Assembly (NCBI RefSeq): GCF_009807035.1
Contig: NZ_WUBI01000001.1
Coordinates: forward strand, 2,170,001-2,234,000
DNA from: Paenibacillus dendrobii
GTDB taxonomy: Bacteria > Bacillota > Bacilli > Paenibacillales > Paenibacillaceae
Direction of reading: 5' to 3'
Length of the DNA: 64,000 nucleotides
The notes below the pieces were generated by a model. It did no database searches, was not told where the DNA came from, and was given only the letters and a program-made list of their open reading frames with translations. Made by a program: the position numbers and the translations under genes. Below are positions 1 through 9,005 of this stretch, one piece after another. Position 1 is the first letter of the stretch. Each line of letters begins with the position of its first letter.

Positions 1-3000
1 GGCATACTTTTGCTTTCAGCCACGTCGTCCTTACCGGTGACGGAAAAGTTAAGCGTGCTGCCCTTCACAGTTGCCCCCATGTAGCTGCCGTTAGCCAAGA
101 AGTCCAGAGTGAAATTCGGATCTTCGCTCATGTAAACACGCATATTGCGCATGGATTGCAACAGTGATTCCTGGGAGAGATCATCTGCTACGATAACCGT
201 TCTTGCGTTGGTCTGTCCCCATGTGCCGTCATGGTTGTCTTCCCCGTACGTAGGTGCTACATGCCATCCGAGATCCAGTGCTTTGAAGAATTTGGCCTCA
301 GAGTTCGCATAGCCGTAATGGCCGGAACCGTTACCCACTTCGAACATTGTGAACAGCTTGTCTACCTTGCTGTCGTAAGGCGTGAAATTGTTAAAAGCGT
401 TCGCCGACATATCGGGATGATTAAACTGGGCCACAATATCGTCGTAGGTCAGAACCCATGCATAATATTTGCTCAAATCCTGATATTGTCCCGAATTTTG
501 CTTGCGGTCGATAAAATTATCTGTCCCGAACACGTTGGAGTGTCCCCAAGTGGTTGAAGTCATTTCAAAAGCCGGGAAAACCACAAAATCGTCGTTCTTC
601 GTATACTTCTTCGCCAAATCCTTGGTCAGCTGCCAGTCTGCACCACCTGTGCGCTCCGGGGATCCTTTATGATCCACGGTATCTTGACCGGACAAAGCCG
701 CATCGATGTCATGCGAATGATCCGAGAAGGCAAAGAAATCATAATGATGCGCTTCCGCTGCTTTCAGTGCATCTTCTGGCGTACCTGCGGCATCATGCGA
801 AATATTCGTATGGTTATGGGTCGTACCGCGGTAATGATTCCCTCCGGAAAAGACCGGCGTAACGGTAAAGGTCCAAGTATAGGTCCCTTCGTTATGTTTC
901 GTATCACTCACGCGCAGATTGACGGCGTGATCCGCGATAGACAATTCCGCATCGTTGTTGATCAGAATCGTGTCCCCGCTGATCGTGGCACTAATGGCTT
1001 TCCCGTCCAAAGTCACCGCCAGCGTCGAAGCATCCAGACCGCTCGGCTCGTCGTATTTCACGGAAATAACAGGCTGACGGTCTTCGATTTTGGCCCCTGC
1101 CATCGGAGTTTCCTCATAGAACGTCGGTGCGAAGGTATCGTCCACCACGGTTACTTTATAAGGTTTATCCGCGGAACCGGATTGCTTCGTCACGCTTCCC
1201 ATTTTCGCTTCAATATAATATTCGAAGCTTCCCGCTGCCGCGAAACTGGAGTTCAGTACTGCCGAATAATTGCTTCCATCCGCTTTAGTCATTGGCAATG
1301 CCTGGTAGGCACCTTCTACAGTCCGGTAATACACAACTACCGAATCAGCGTTATCCGCTTTAGCCGTAAAGGTGATATCGGTATGGGTGTAGGCCTGCGT
1401 AATAGGCTGATGCGTAACGGAAAGCTCTTTGATCTCCACCATGTCCGCATTGTATCTCGGGAACACTTGGTAGCCGCTCTTATAGGTCGTACCAGACACA
1501 TATTGGCTAAAAATTCCCGTTATCGTATAGGTGGCATCCTTTTTGAGCGTTGAAATATCGATTCCGCTTCCGGTAGTCACGCGCACCGTAATGGATTTAT
1601 TGGTCACTGGCTCCGATACCGTGAGATTGTAACCATTGCCTGCCATAGCCGGAATATTCGTGATCTTGCCTGTGAATTGCACTAATGAACCTTCAAGCGG
1701 CTCAGCTTTTGTATAATTGATGAGATCAAGCAAGGTCGATTGAGCCGGAGCCGGGATCGGTGCCGTCCCGTTCTTCACGACTTTTGCAGGTGTAATCTCA
1801 GTCAAGCCATTGTAAAACTGAATGGCTCCAGTAATGGTGACCAGATCACCTTCCGCGACGGTAATTCCTGCTGGAACAGTGCCAAATACGGCGATTCCCC
1901 CAGTCGCATCCTGTACGTAAAAAGTATTGGCTGCAGTCAGTCCACCACTTCCAAGCACAACACCCTGGATCGTGAAGATCTGATCGATCTTATCCGATTT
2001 GCCGCTGCTGTCATTCGTATGAATCGAGCCGATTGGCGTAATGATTTCCGTATTTCCCTTGGTTACGCGCGAGCGCGGCCCTTCCAATTGGATGCCCCGG
2101 ACCGTGGATGTTAACTGGGATATGTAAACATCGTCTGCCCCTCCGTCAAAATTAAACGTGAACGAGCCGTTGATATCGGCTGTCACATAATCCTTACCAT
2201 CAGCTGTACTGGTAAAGCGGCTTCCTCCCGAAAGACCATTGTAGGCGTATATCTTCGAATTCGGAGCAGCCGCACCGGCGCCGCCAATAATTCTGCCCCC
2301 TCCGTTCGTATCCAGGTAATAGTTCAATTTGCCATCATTCAGCGGCGCGCTCGGCACGGCCAAATCAATGATGACAGGGCTGCTCTCGGTCTTGTCTGCA
2401 TCCTTTGCCGTGATGTAGACTTTGTTCGCCTGAAGGCTGTTATCGAAGGACAGATTGCCGATCTCCCCATTTGCATCCGCATATACAGCGGTTGTCACTG
2501 GCACGGAGCCGTTACTAGGATCATTTAAGTATACAGACACATAGGTAGCGGCCGTAACGGAAGAAGGTTCACCGGTAACTATCCCCAAAGAGCCTTCATT
2601 CGTAAACTGGATGAGCTGTCCCAGCGGCTGGGCGCTCTTCGTTACCGCTACCGCCGGAGTCTCCGAATTTCTCGGCTCCAAGACGGACGCAGACACAAAA
2701 TCCATGCTGTTGTTGTCTGTATCAAGCCCCGCTCCTTTTCCGGGTCCGGATTGGCTTCCGTCTTCTGCTTTGCGCTGAGCGCTTTTGGAGTTGCTCAAGA
2801 CTGACAACGGCGCGCCTTCAAAATCATTAGCTCCGCCATAACCTAAAAAATCCACAACAGCCGGATCCGAACTTCCGCTTATTGCAGTTTGCGTTCGTGT
2901 CAGTGCGACTTTACCATCGGTTGCACTAAGATTGATTACACCTGTAACATCCGCCTCGACTGGCAAATCGGGAGCCGAGGTTTTACCGTTTGCCTCCTGT

Positions 3001-3347
3001 ATCAACAGAAAGCCATGCGCCTTGATGACCTTCCCGTCCAGTGGGGTCAGCGATGCGCTTGTCCCGGTCTGGAGCGCAGTAAATGAGCTCGCTTTGGATG
3101 CGTATTGAATCGCGTAACCATCCAAATTCACTTCCGAATCCGTCGGATTATAGAGCTCTACAAAATCATATAAATACGTTGAACCCGAATTCCCGCCACC
3201 GCCATATACCTGGCTGATCACCAGATGCGCAGCAGCTGCAGATGCTTTAGACGTGAACCCTCCCTGCGGAAACATGGACGCAAGCAGCAGGACCATTAAT
3301 CCTATGCTCGTCCTTTTTTTCATTTTGTTGAAGCTTAAACTTCTCAA
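1..3347 (-). CDS. Secreted modular protein: lamin-tail, OB-fold and PHP-type phosphoesterase regions (3' end outside window)
   Basis: At least 1115 codons; the C-terminus lies beyond the window. I chose the TTG at 3347 because AGGAGG (3355-3360) sits 7 nt upstream; the ATG at 3323 is 31 nt from it. The N-terminus is a signal peptide ending in ASA/AAA near residues 35-40. In order I see: a lamin-tail-like region (about residues 40-180, with YGGGGNSGS and FVELYNPTDSEVNLDGY-type sequence), Ig-like spacers, an OB-fold of the kind found in YhcR-type nucleases (about 430-520, FYVQDATGGIAVFG), more Ig-like sequence, and a PHP/CehA-like metallohydrolase region from about residue 835 with THNHTN, FSDHSHD, FNHPD and GEDNHDG. 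The His/Asp pattern suggests a metal-dependent phosphoesterase or nuclease acting outside the cell. The exact substrate is unknown. Similar modular proteins are seen in Paenibacillus and Bacillus secretomes. Confidence 0.85.
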   Translation of the reverse strand, partial: MRSLSFNKMKKRTSIGLMVLLLASMFPQGGFTSKASAAAAHLVISQVYGGGGNSGSTYLYDFVELYNPTDSEVNLDGYAIQYASKASSFTALQTGTSASLTPLDGKVIKAHGFLLIQEANGKTSAPDLPVEADVTGVINLSATDGKVALTRTQTAISGSSDPAVVDFLGYGGANDFEGAPLSVLSNSKSAQRKAEDGSQSGPGKGAGLDTDNNSMDFVSASVLEPRNSETPAVAVTKSAQPLGQLIQFTNEGSLGIVTGEPSSVTAATYVSVYLNDPSNGSVPVTTAVYADANGEIGNLSFDNSLQANKVYITAKDADKTESSPVIIDLAVPSAPLNDGKLNYYLDTNGGGRIIGGAGAAAPNSKIYAYNGLSGGSRFTSTADGKDYVTADINGSFTFNFDGGADDVYISQLTSTVRGIQLEGPRSRVTKGNTEIITPIGSIHTNDSSGKSDKIDQIFTIQGVVLGSGGLTAANTFYVQDATGGIAVFGTVPAGITVAEGDLVTITGAIQFYNGLTEITPAKVVKNGTAPIPAPAQSTLLDLINYTKAEPLEGSLVQFTGKITNIPAMAGNGYNLTVSEPVTNKSITVRVTTGSGIDISTLKKDATYTITGIFSQYVSGTTYKSGYQVFPRYNADMVEIKELSVTHQPITQAYTHTDITFTAKADNADSVVVYYRTVEGAYQALPMTKADGSNYSAVLNSSFAAAGSFEYYIEAKMGSVTKQSGSADKPYKVTVVDDTFAPTFYEETPMAGAKIEDRQPVISVKYDEPSGLDASTLAVTLDGKAISATISGDTILINNDAELSIADHAVNLRVSDTKHNEGTYTWTFTVTPVFSGGNHYRGTTHNHTNISHDAAGTPEDALKAAEAHHYDFFAFSDHSHDIDAALSGQDTVDHKGSPERTGGADWQLTKDLAKKYTKNDDFVVFPAFEMTSTTWGHSNVFGTDNFIDRKQNSGQYQDLSKYYAWVLTYDDIVAQFNHPDMSANAFNNFTPYDSKVDKLFTMFEVGNGSGHYGYANSEAKFFKALDLGWHVAPTYGEDNHDGTWGQTNARTVIVADDLSQESLLQSMRNMRVYMSEDPNFTLDFLANGSYMGATVKGSTLNFSVTGKDDVAESKSM

Positions 3348-3591
3348 CCGTATTCCTCCTCGTGTCTACAAGCATAAATGCAATCACGGCATAACATGCA
3401 TTCCTATTAAATAATAAGAAACTTTTGTAAGCGGAATGTTTTCCGAGCGTTAATATTATGTAATTTTTGACTTAACATTTACATTCCTTTAATACTCTGT
3501 TAACAGTCCTTTTTTAAGATATAAAAGAGTCATATCATGTTCAGATACATAAACTCGAACTACAGTTATACAACATCAAGGAGGAACTCCG

Positions 3592-4782
3592 TTGTTCATT
3601 CACCGCGCTTATTTTCATGCTTCGAAAGTTTTGACCTGCTTGGCCATTTTTTTGCTTTGTCTGAATTTTCCCGGGTACAAGGCCTCAGCCCACGCGCTCA
3701 GTGCCAGCTATACCAACGTTGTCTTTGAAAAGGACAAGACCGATTTCGCTTTTTCGCTCGATGTGATTTCCGTATTGGAAAATATGGACGTCGATACAAA
3801 TAAAAACGGGATCATTGAACCTGATGAGCTAACAACCAACCAGCACAAGCTTGAAGAGTGGATCAGCGATAGTGTCGTGCTGGAGATGAATGACCGGGAG
3901 CAATCCGGAGAACTGTTGTCTCTCGAGTTAGGCAAAAAAGGGGACAAGGAAGTCGTCACATGGCATTTTGTCTATCCTGCCTTTGAGACCGGACAAACCA
4001 TCAGCATAAATGACGGCCTGTATTCCGGCCCGTCAGATTCAGCTTATGTGAATTTGATTACCTCCCATAACGGGGATCAGGTCAGCGAAACGGTGCTGCA
4101 AGGTAATGACCGGACTTGGTCCATGCTGCTCACCGAGCAGCAGCAAGAGCAGCAGCTTCCGAATACTGCAACTGTTCCTCCGGATCAGGCACCGCCAAGC
4201 CAACCTTCCGTAACACATCAGACAACGGGCAATGCATCCTCGGGCTGGTTTTCCTTCTTCAAGCTGGGGATGAACCATATTCTGACGGGTTATGATCATC
4301 TGCTATTTTTATTTGCCCTTCTTCTCAGAAAACAAAGCTTCAAACAATACGCTTCGATTATTACGGCCTTTACTTTGGCCCACAGCATTACATTGACGCT
4401 TGCGGTGTTAGGCTGGATTTCCCTGCCGTCACGGATTGTGGAATCCGTTATCGCCCTCAGCATTTGCTATGTTGCTCTGGAGAACATTTTCCGAAAAGAA
4501 ATTCGTTACCGCGCGGTCATCACATTTTTATTCGGGCTGATTCACGGGATTGGATTCTCGGATATACTGAGGGAAATGGGACTGCCTAAGAGCCACTTGG
4601 TCGTGGATCTGATCAGCTTCAATGTCGGGATTGAATGCATACAGCTATGTATCGTCCTGATTCTGCTGCCTGTACTGATGTTTATTCAAAAGAAAAACTT
4701 CTTCAGGCCGGCGGTGATGTACGGGTCCTTTGCCATTACAGCTATGGGAGCCTTTTGGCTTGTCGAACGCATGTTTTTCTAA
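3592..4782 (+). CDS. HupE/UreJ family membrane protein with EF-hand-like loop in its ectodomain
   Basis: 396 residues, starting at TTG 3592, which has AAGGAGG (3578-3584) at 7 nt. A signal or anchor segment covers residues 13-33. An extracytoplasmic region (35-215) follows and contains DTNKNGIIEPDE (68-79), which fits a calcium-binding EF-hand loop. A Gln/Pro-rich linker leads to a C-terminal membrane domain with the family signature around His229, Asp235 and His236 (NHILTGYDH), plus FGLIHGIGFSD. HupE and UreJ proteins are proposed metal permeases, usually for nickel, but no hydrogenase or urease gene is visible here, so the substrate is open. The gene is divergent from the secreted modular protein and ends at a strong hairpin terminator. 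Confidence 0.82.
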   Translation: MFIHRAYFHASKVLTCLAIFLLCLNFPGYKASAHALSASYTNVVFEKDKTDFAFSLDVISVLENMDVDTNKNGIIEPDELTTNQHKLEEWISDSVVLEMNDREQSGELLSLELGKKGDKEVVTWHFVYPAFETGQTISINDGLYSGPSDSAYVNLITSHNGDQVSETVLQGNDRTWSMLLTEQQQEQQLPNTATVPPDQAPPSQPSVTHQTTGNASSGWFSFFKLGMNHILTGYDHLLFLFALLLRKQSFKQYASIITAFTLAHSITLTLAVLGWISLPSRIVESVIALSICYVALENIFRKEIRYRAVITFLFGLIHGIGFSDILREMGLPKSHLVVDLISFNVGIECIQLCIVLILLPVLMFIQKKNFFRPAVMYGSFAITAMGAFWLVERMFF

Positions 4783-4833
4783 ACCTGATCAGAATCGGTC
4801 TCCGATTATGCGATTCATATAGAAATGCAAAAA

Positions 4834-4858
4834 AGCGCCCGCAACGGGCGCTCTTTTA
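4834..4858. terminator. Bidirectional hairpin terminator between convergent genes
   Basis: Stem AGCGCCCG / CGGGCGCT (4834-4841 and 4845-4852) with a CAA loop. It has T-rich flanks on both strands, so it can end the HupE gene on plus and the nitroreductase gene on minus. Confidence 0.88.
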
Positions 4859-4896
4859 TTTTATCCGCTCAAGCTGTTTTGGCGAAACCATCAAGC

Positions 4897-5523
4897 TTAG
4901 AAGCTGTTAAAAGTCACAAACTCTCCCACTGGCTTCCGATAGCCGCGCGGTCTCTTCTTGCCTGTGTCTTCTTTCCCAAGGGTGATCAGCATGGCGGGAA
5001 CATATCGATCTGGGATGTTCAACTCCCGCCGCAATTGTTCCGGATCAAAACCGATCATCGGACAGGTATCCCAGCCTTTGTCCTTGGCGATCAACATGAA
5101 CAGCATGGCGGACAGGCTGGCGTTACGGATGGCTTCATCTCTCTTGAACCGGTCACCGCCATCCTCATACATGCCGATGACGCTGCTGACGGTTTCATCA
5201 AATTCCCGCTGATCAATGACGCCCAGGTTGAGCAGTCCTTCATTGATCGGTCCGACATTGTGATAAGCTTCGAGATCCCCAAGTACCACGATGGCGGCAG
5301 AGCTCGTCAACACTTTGTACTGCTTGAATGCTGCCTCGTATACTTTATCCTTGAGTTCTTTATCCGTCACCGCCAAATAGTGGGTGTGCTGCAAATTAAA
5401 TGCGGACGGGGCGAATTTCACAAGATTGAACATCTCTTGAAGCTCCTGCTCGCTGATGGGTACATCTATCATAAACTTGTTCGCTGATCTTCTCGTTTGG
5501 ACAAGCTCCTTAAACTCGCTCAT
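4897..5523 (-). CDS. Nitroreductase family NAD(P)H-dependent flavin oxidoreductase
   Basis: 208 residues, full length for a small nitroreductase. The N-terminus has the FMN-binding RRSANKF segment (11-17), followed by FAPSAFNLQH, and the C-terminal part has IGFDPEQLRRELNIP and the closing GYRKPVGEFV. These are typical of the YodC/YdgI-like FMN enzymes that reduce quinones or nitro compounds with NAD(P)H in the cytoplasm. It stands alone between a terminator and a 0.5-kb region with an inverted repeat that could be its operator. Physiological substrate unknown. Confidence 0.85.
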   Translation of the reverse strand: MSEFKELVQTRRSANKFMIDVPISEQELQEMFNLVKFAPSAFNLQHTHYLAVTDKELKDKVYEAAFKQYKVLTSSAAIVVLGDLEAYHNVGPINEGLLNLGVIDQREFDETVSSVIGMYEDGGDRFKRDEAIRNASLSAMLFMLIAKDKGWDTCPMIGFDPEQLRRELNIPDRYVPAMLITLGKEDTGKKRPRGYRKPVGEFVTFNSF

Positions 5524-5584
5524 GGTATCTCTTCTTCCTATGTATAATATTCCAAAATGATCGGTACACAGGTTATTTTATCAC

Positions 5585-5605
5585 ACTCACTTTATAAAAG
5601 TAAGT
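5585..5605. promoter_or_regulatory. Imperfect inverted repeat upstream of nitroreductase gene
   Basis: ACTCACTTT (5585-5593), ATA spacer, AAAGTAAGT (5597-5605): 8 of 9 arm positions are complementary. It lies about 60 bp upstream of the nitroreductase start, a position suited to a redox- or quinone-responsive repressor. That role is inferred from position only. Confidence 0.4.
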
Positions 5606-5634
5606 AAAATTTTCATGGATTTCTAGACCTCTTG

Positions 5635-5850
5635 TTAAGGGGACTTGGAAACATACCAACTTGGCACATCTGTACGAAAAGAATCATACCATTCCAGCAC
5701 GTTCGCAGCCCGTTCCAGCATAATATCCACTTCTGCCTGTCCGAACGGAATGGCTCAATGAATCGTAGACAGCTGATTGCTCGCGATATACTTTATGAAT
5801 GGGATTTGCTCATCTGATATCGTATTGCTGTGCTTAATGCATCTGCTTCC
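5635..5850 (-). pseudogene. Possible decayed coding remnant, family not recognised
   Basis: The 513-bp gap 5524-6036 holds no intact gene. On the minus strand one frame reads through about 71 codons with a single TGA (5755-5757) and ends at TAA (5635-5637). The last 39 codons (AIPFGQAEVDIMLERAANV onward) have amino-acid composition like real protein, including a helical stretch. No good ribosome site or start was found. It could be the tail of a degraded gene or a chance reading. The rest of the gap shows only AT-rich sequence and the inverted repeat at 5585. Confidence 0.25.
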
Positions 5851-6036
5851 TTACTCAAGAATATCTCGATTTGGATTTATCAAACACTTTCAGCACATCT
5901 AAAAAAGAAAAGACCACACAAGTACTACCCGTTTCCTTGTTTACAACCCTCAAAAAATCCCTTTTACCATTCTAAGTGTTGACCTCAAGAAAAAGCCGCC
6001 GGCTCCATGCCGACGGCTCTCCTTGTATGCAAAAAC

Positions 6037-7245
6037 TTATGAATCCAATCCATCTCCCGAGCCCGCATCGCGAATCGCGCGCTGGGCCAACATCGCAGTC
6101 ACCGTGTCTTCCATCGGCGGGTTATGCAGTCCCGCGCGGACGTCGCGGTACATCCGCTCCAGAGGCAGGCTCCGCGAGAGGCTCGATCCACCGACGATCC
6201 GCATCGCCAGATCGACGATCCGCAGCGCGGCGTTCGTCGCCACCGTTTTGGCAAGCCCAAGCTCCGGCTTCATGGATGGGCGCTCCGAGGGAAGCCGATC
6301 CCACCGGTCGGCAACACTGTATAACAGCGTGCGCGCAGTTATAAGCTCCGATTCCATCTCACCGATTTTCTGCTGGATATGCGGCAGTTCCGCGATCGGC
6401 CCCGGTAAGCTGCTTGGCCGGTATTCGGCAGCGAACTTCACCGCGAAGTCGCGCGCCGCCCAGGCAATGCCGAGGTAGCACGCCGGAATGTGCAGCAAAG
6501 CTCCGCCATGATCGGACATGCCGGGTACTGCCGTACCTCCCCCACCTTCGCAGCTATCGATCCTTTCATCATGCGGCACGAACACATCGTCCAGCAGCAG
6601 ATCATGGCTGCCGGTTCCCCGCATGCCTAAGGTATCCCAGGTCTCGTCGATGCTTACGCCGGGACCTTTGCGCACGAAGAATGTACCGATCCGGTCCTCG
6701 TCCTCTACGAAGGCGGTGACCGTAAACTGATCCAGCACGGGAATCAGTGAGCTAAACGTTTTACGCCCGGTCAGCCGATAGCCGCCATCGGCCCTAACCG
6801 CCGCCGTCAGAGGCCGGCCGCCGCGGCTTGGGCTACCTGTAGAAGGCTCGCTTGCGAACTGATTGATCATCGCGCCTTCCTCGGCGACTCTCCTGCAAAA
6901 GTCTTCGTACAGCTTCCGCGGCCACGACTGTTTGATGCGCATCTGCAGCATCTGGCTGACATGCCAGCCTACAGCGAGCGCCGTCGAGCCGTCACCTTTT
7001 GCCAGTCGTTCCTGCCCAAGCAGCATTTCATAGAGCGAGGCTTCCTCGCCTCCGAAGGCTGCCGGGACGGTCAGCTTCAGGTAACCGGCTTCCCGCAGAT
7101 CGTCAAAGCTCTCAAAAGGAAACGATCCATCGCGGTCATGCACGGGAGCACGTTTGGCGATCATCGCGGCAAGCCGGTCAGACCTCGAAGCGATGTTCCT
7201 TTCACGCTCATTTCTTACAAACGGATCCGATTGGATGGAATTCAT
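6037..7245 (-). CDS. Acyl-CoA dehydrogenase family flavoprotein (YdbM/DszC-like type)
   Basis: 402 residues; ATG at 7245 with AGGGGAG 8 nt upstream. The N-terminal helical domain contains KLTVPAAFGGEEAS; the middle beta domain contains NQFASEPSTGS, FSSLIPVLDQFTVTAF and DTLGMRGTGSHD; the C-terminal helical domain has RIVGGSSLSRSLPLERMYRD and NPPMEDT. This pattern fits the branch of the family holding YdbM and flavin-dependent sulfur or nitrogen oxygenases rather than beta-oxidation enzymes, so a role in using organosulfur compounds is possible but not shown. The gene looks clearly richer in G+C than its neighbours, which may mean recent transfer. It lies downstream of the MFS exporter gene on the same strand with a 77-bp gap. 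Confidence 0.78.
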   Translation of the reverse strand: MNSIQSDPFVRNERERNIASRSDRLAAMIAKRAPVHDRDGSFPFESFDDLREAGYLKLTVPAAFGGEEASLYEMLLGQERLAKGDGSTALAVGWHVSQMLQMRIKQSWPRKLYEDFCRRVAEEGAMINQFASEPSTGSPSRGGRPLTAAVRADGGYRLTGRKTFSSLIPVLDQFTVTAFVEDEDRIGTFFVRKGPGVSIDETWDTLGMRGTGSHDLLLDDVFVPHDERIDSCEGGGGTAVPGMSDHGGALLHIPACYLGIAWAARDFAVKFAAEYRPSSLPGPIAELPHIQQKIGEMESELITARTLLYSVADRWDRLPSERPSMKPELGLAKTVATNAALRIVDLAMRIVGGSSLSRSLPLERMYRDVRAGLHNPPMEDTVTAMLAQRAIRDAGSGDGLDS

Positions 7246-7322
7246 GCGGCATTCTCCCCTCTGCTGCTTTCATTCCTTTTATTGTATACCTTATCGGTCG
7301 GAATTGTCCAAGGCAGCGCATC

Positions 7323-8789
7323 TTAGCCCTTCGAAGCAGCTTGTTTATGTTTCGTGGTATACGCATGGTACATTCTCCATCCTGTCAGCAGTGCTGCAAC
7401 CAGGCAAATGGAGGAGGATACTCTGAAGACGGTATGCATGCCGCTAAGGAAAATGTCCGGACGATCCGGAATAAGTCCGGTGACCCGGTGTCCCGCTTTG
7501 CTGCTCATGACGTGGAATAACGTCGTTGTCGCGATCGTGATCCCCACAACCATCCCCACATTGCGGACCAGAGAATTGACGCTCCCCGCCGAACCCAGCT
7601 GGGTTCGCGGAACCTGCGACATTACCAGAGAATTATTCGGTGATTGGAACAGTCCGCTGCCGATGCCCAGCATCGCGATCCAGGTACCTACGATAGCCAA
7701 AAAGCTGCCATCATGAAGCGAAGCCAGACCAAACTGCGCGATGACCATGACGATCAGTCCGGCAAAGGTTAGAGGTTCCGATCCTATTTTATCGGAAAGA
7801 GCACCGCTGAGCGGAGCAACAACGACCATGCAGATCGGGAAGAGCATCAGCAGGAAACCTGCCGAAAACGGAGACAGATTCAGCATGTTTTGGGCGTAAA
7901 ACGGCGCGATGATATTGAAGCAAAAATTCGCTGAAAAGACGAGAAATCCGCACAGGATACTGACCGAAAACAGCGGATTCTTGAACAGCGACAGCTCCAG
8001 CAGAGGCTCCCGGCGAACAAGCTCCACCCGCAAAAATACGATCAGCACCGCCGCTGCCAGAATCAGCGAGAGAACAATCCAGATGTTGCCGTATCCGGCC
8101 TGTTGTCCAAGCAGAAGACCCACGAATAAAGCGAGAATAAATACGGCAAACAATAAACTGCCCGGGACATCGATCTTAGACTTGACTCTGACCAGATCCG
8201 CAGGCAGCACCTTCCATCCAATGAAGATGGCGATGAGGCCGATCGGAACGTTCACCCAGAAAATATATTCCCAGCCCAGAGAGGAAATGATCACTCCTCC
8301 CAGACTTGGTCCGGCTATACTGCCGAGAGAAACGAAGGTACCAATCAGCCCCAGCGCTTTCCCCCGTTCTTTGGCCGGAAAAATATCGGTAACGATCCCT
8401 TGGCTGTTGGCCATCAGCATCGATGCTCCCAAAGCCTGAACGACACGCGAAACGATCAGGAACGGCAAAGATCCGCTAAAACCGCATAATAGCGAGCCAA
8501 GAATAAAAATATAAGTTCCAAGCTTATAAATACGGATTTTGCCGACCATATCCCCAAGCTTTCCGAAAAACAGAATTACCGTGCAAATCGCCATCAGGTA
8601 TGCCGTGGTCACCCATTCGATCTGAGCAATCGGCAATCCCAGCGTTTTGGACAACATGGGCAAGGCAATATTCACGATACTTCCATCCAGCGTGGACATG
8701 AATGTGAATAGATTAAGAACGACAAGAATCAGCCAGCGCTTCTTCTGAATGGCGGCGTCTTCCTGGTATGATTGAAAGGCTGAACTCAT
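7323..8789 (-). CDS. MFS drug exporter, DHA2 (EmrB/QacA) family
   Basis: 488 residues from the ATG at 8789, which has AGGAGG (8795-8800) at 5 nt; an upstream in-frame extension to 8828 would begin inside the operator and is unlikely. About 14 membrane helices are visible. Family motifs include LDGSIVNIALPML near the start of helix 1, QWVTTAY-like QIEWVTTAYL, and a GxxxGPxxGG-type motif (GSIAGPSLGGVI). It is a proton-driven exporter of toxic compounds in the cytoplasmic membrane. It is divergent from a marR gene, with two palindromic sites between them, so substrate-induced derepression is likely. Substrate unknown. Confidence 0.88.
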   Translation of the reverse strand: MSSAFQSYQEDAAIQKKRWLILVVLNLFTFMSTLDGSIVNIALPMLSKTLGLPIAQIEWVTTAYLMAICTVILFFGKLGDMVGKIRIYKLGTYIFILGSLLCGFSGSLPFLIVSRVVQALGASMLMANSQGIVTDIFPAKERGKALGLIGTFVSLGSIAGPSLGGVIISSLGWEYIFWVNVPIGLIAIFIGWKVLPADLVRVKSKIDVPGSLLFAVFILALFVGLLLGQQAGYGNIWIVLSLILAAAVLIVFLRVELVRREPLLELSLFKNPLFSVSILCGFLVFSANFCFNIIAPFYAQNMLNLSPFSAGFLLMLFPICMVVVAPLSGALSDKIGSEPLTFAGLIVMVIAQFGLASLHDGSFLAIVGTWIAMLGIGSGLFQSPNNSLVMSQVPRTQLGSAGSVNSLVRNVGMVVGITIATTTLFHVMSSKAGHRVTGLIPDRPDIFLSGMHTVFRVSSSICLVAALLTGWRMYHAYTTKHKQAASKG

Positions 8790-8812
8790 CATAACCTCCT
8801 GATTATCCTTAT

Positions 8813-8832
8813 TTAGTTGCAAGCGCAACTAA
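8813..8832. promoter_or_regulatory. MarR-type operator palindrome 1
   Basis: TTAGTTGC-AAGC-GCAACTAA, a perfect 8-bp inverted repeat just upstream of the exporter gene ribosome site. The adjacent divergent marR gene makes its product the obvious ligand. Confidence 0.72.
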
Positions 8833-8857
8833 TTGATCGTAACCAGTGTAACTCATA

Positions 8858-8877
8858 TTAGTTGCATGCGCAACAAC
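8858..8877. promoter_or_regulatory. MarR-type operator palindrome 2
   Basis: TTAGTTGC-ATGC-GCAACAAC repeats the left arm of the first site exactly and five bases of the right arm symmetrically. Its centre is 45 bp from that of site 1, closer to marR, consistent with autoregulation. Confidence 0.65.
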
Positions 8878-9005
8878 ATTGGGATAAAATATTTTATTGA
8901 AGAACGCTGCAAAAATAGCGAAATAGAGGGATCTAGACTACAATGGATGCATCTATCGTTAATCTCCCTGTTTCCGTTATTACTTATCCAAAAGAGGTGC
9001 CCCTC

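Noticed and set aside
669..1553. Long plus-strand frame of 294 codons opposite the secreted modular protein
   Set aside because: It is the antisense of a clear coding frame with recognisable domains, and its own sequence has no family features.
3426..3439. TGTAAGCGGAATGT as a cre site before the first gene
   Set aside because: Symmetry and the right half of the consensus are poor.
8790..8828. Upstream start of the MFS exporter at 8828
   Set aside because: The start would lie within the operator palindrome, and AGGAGG is placed correctly for 8789.
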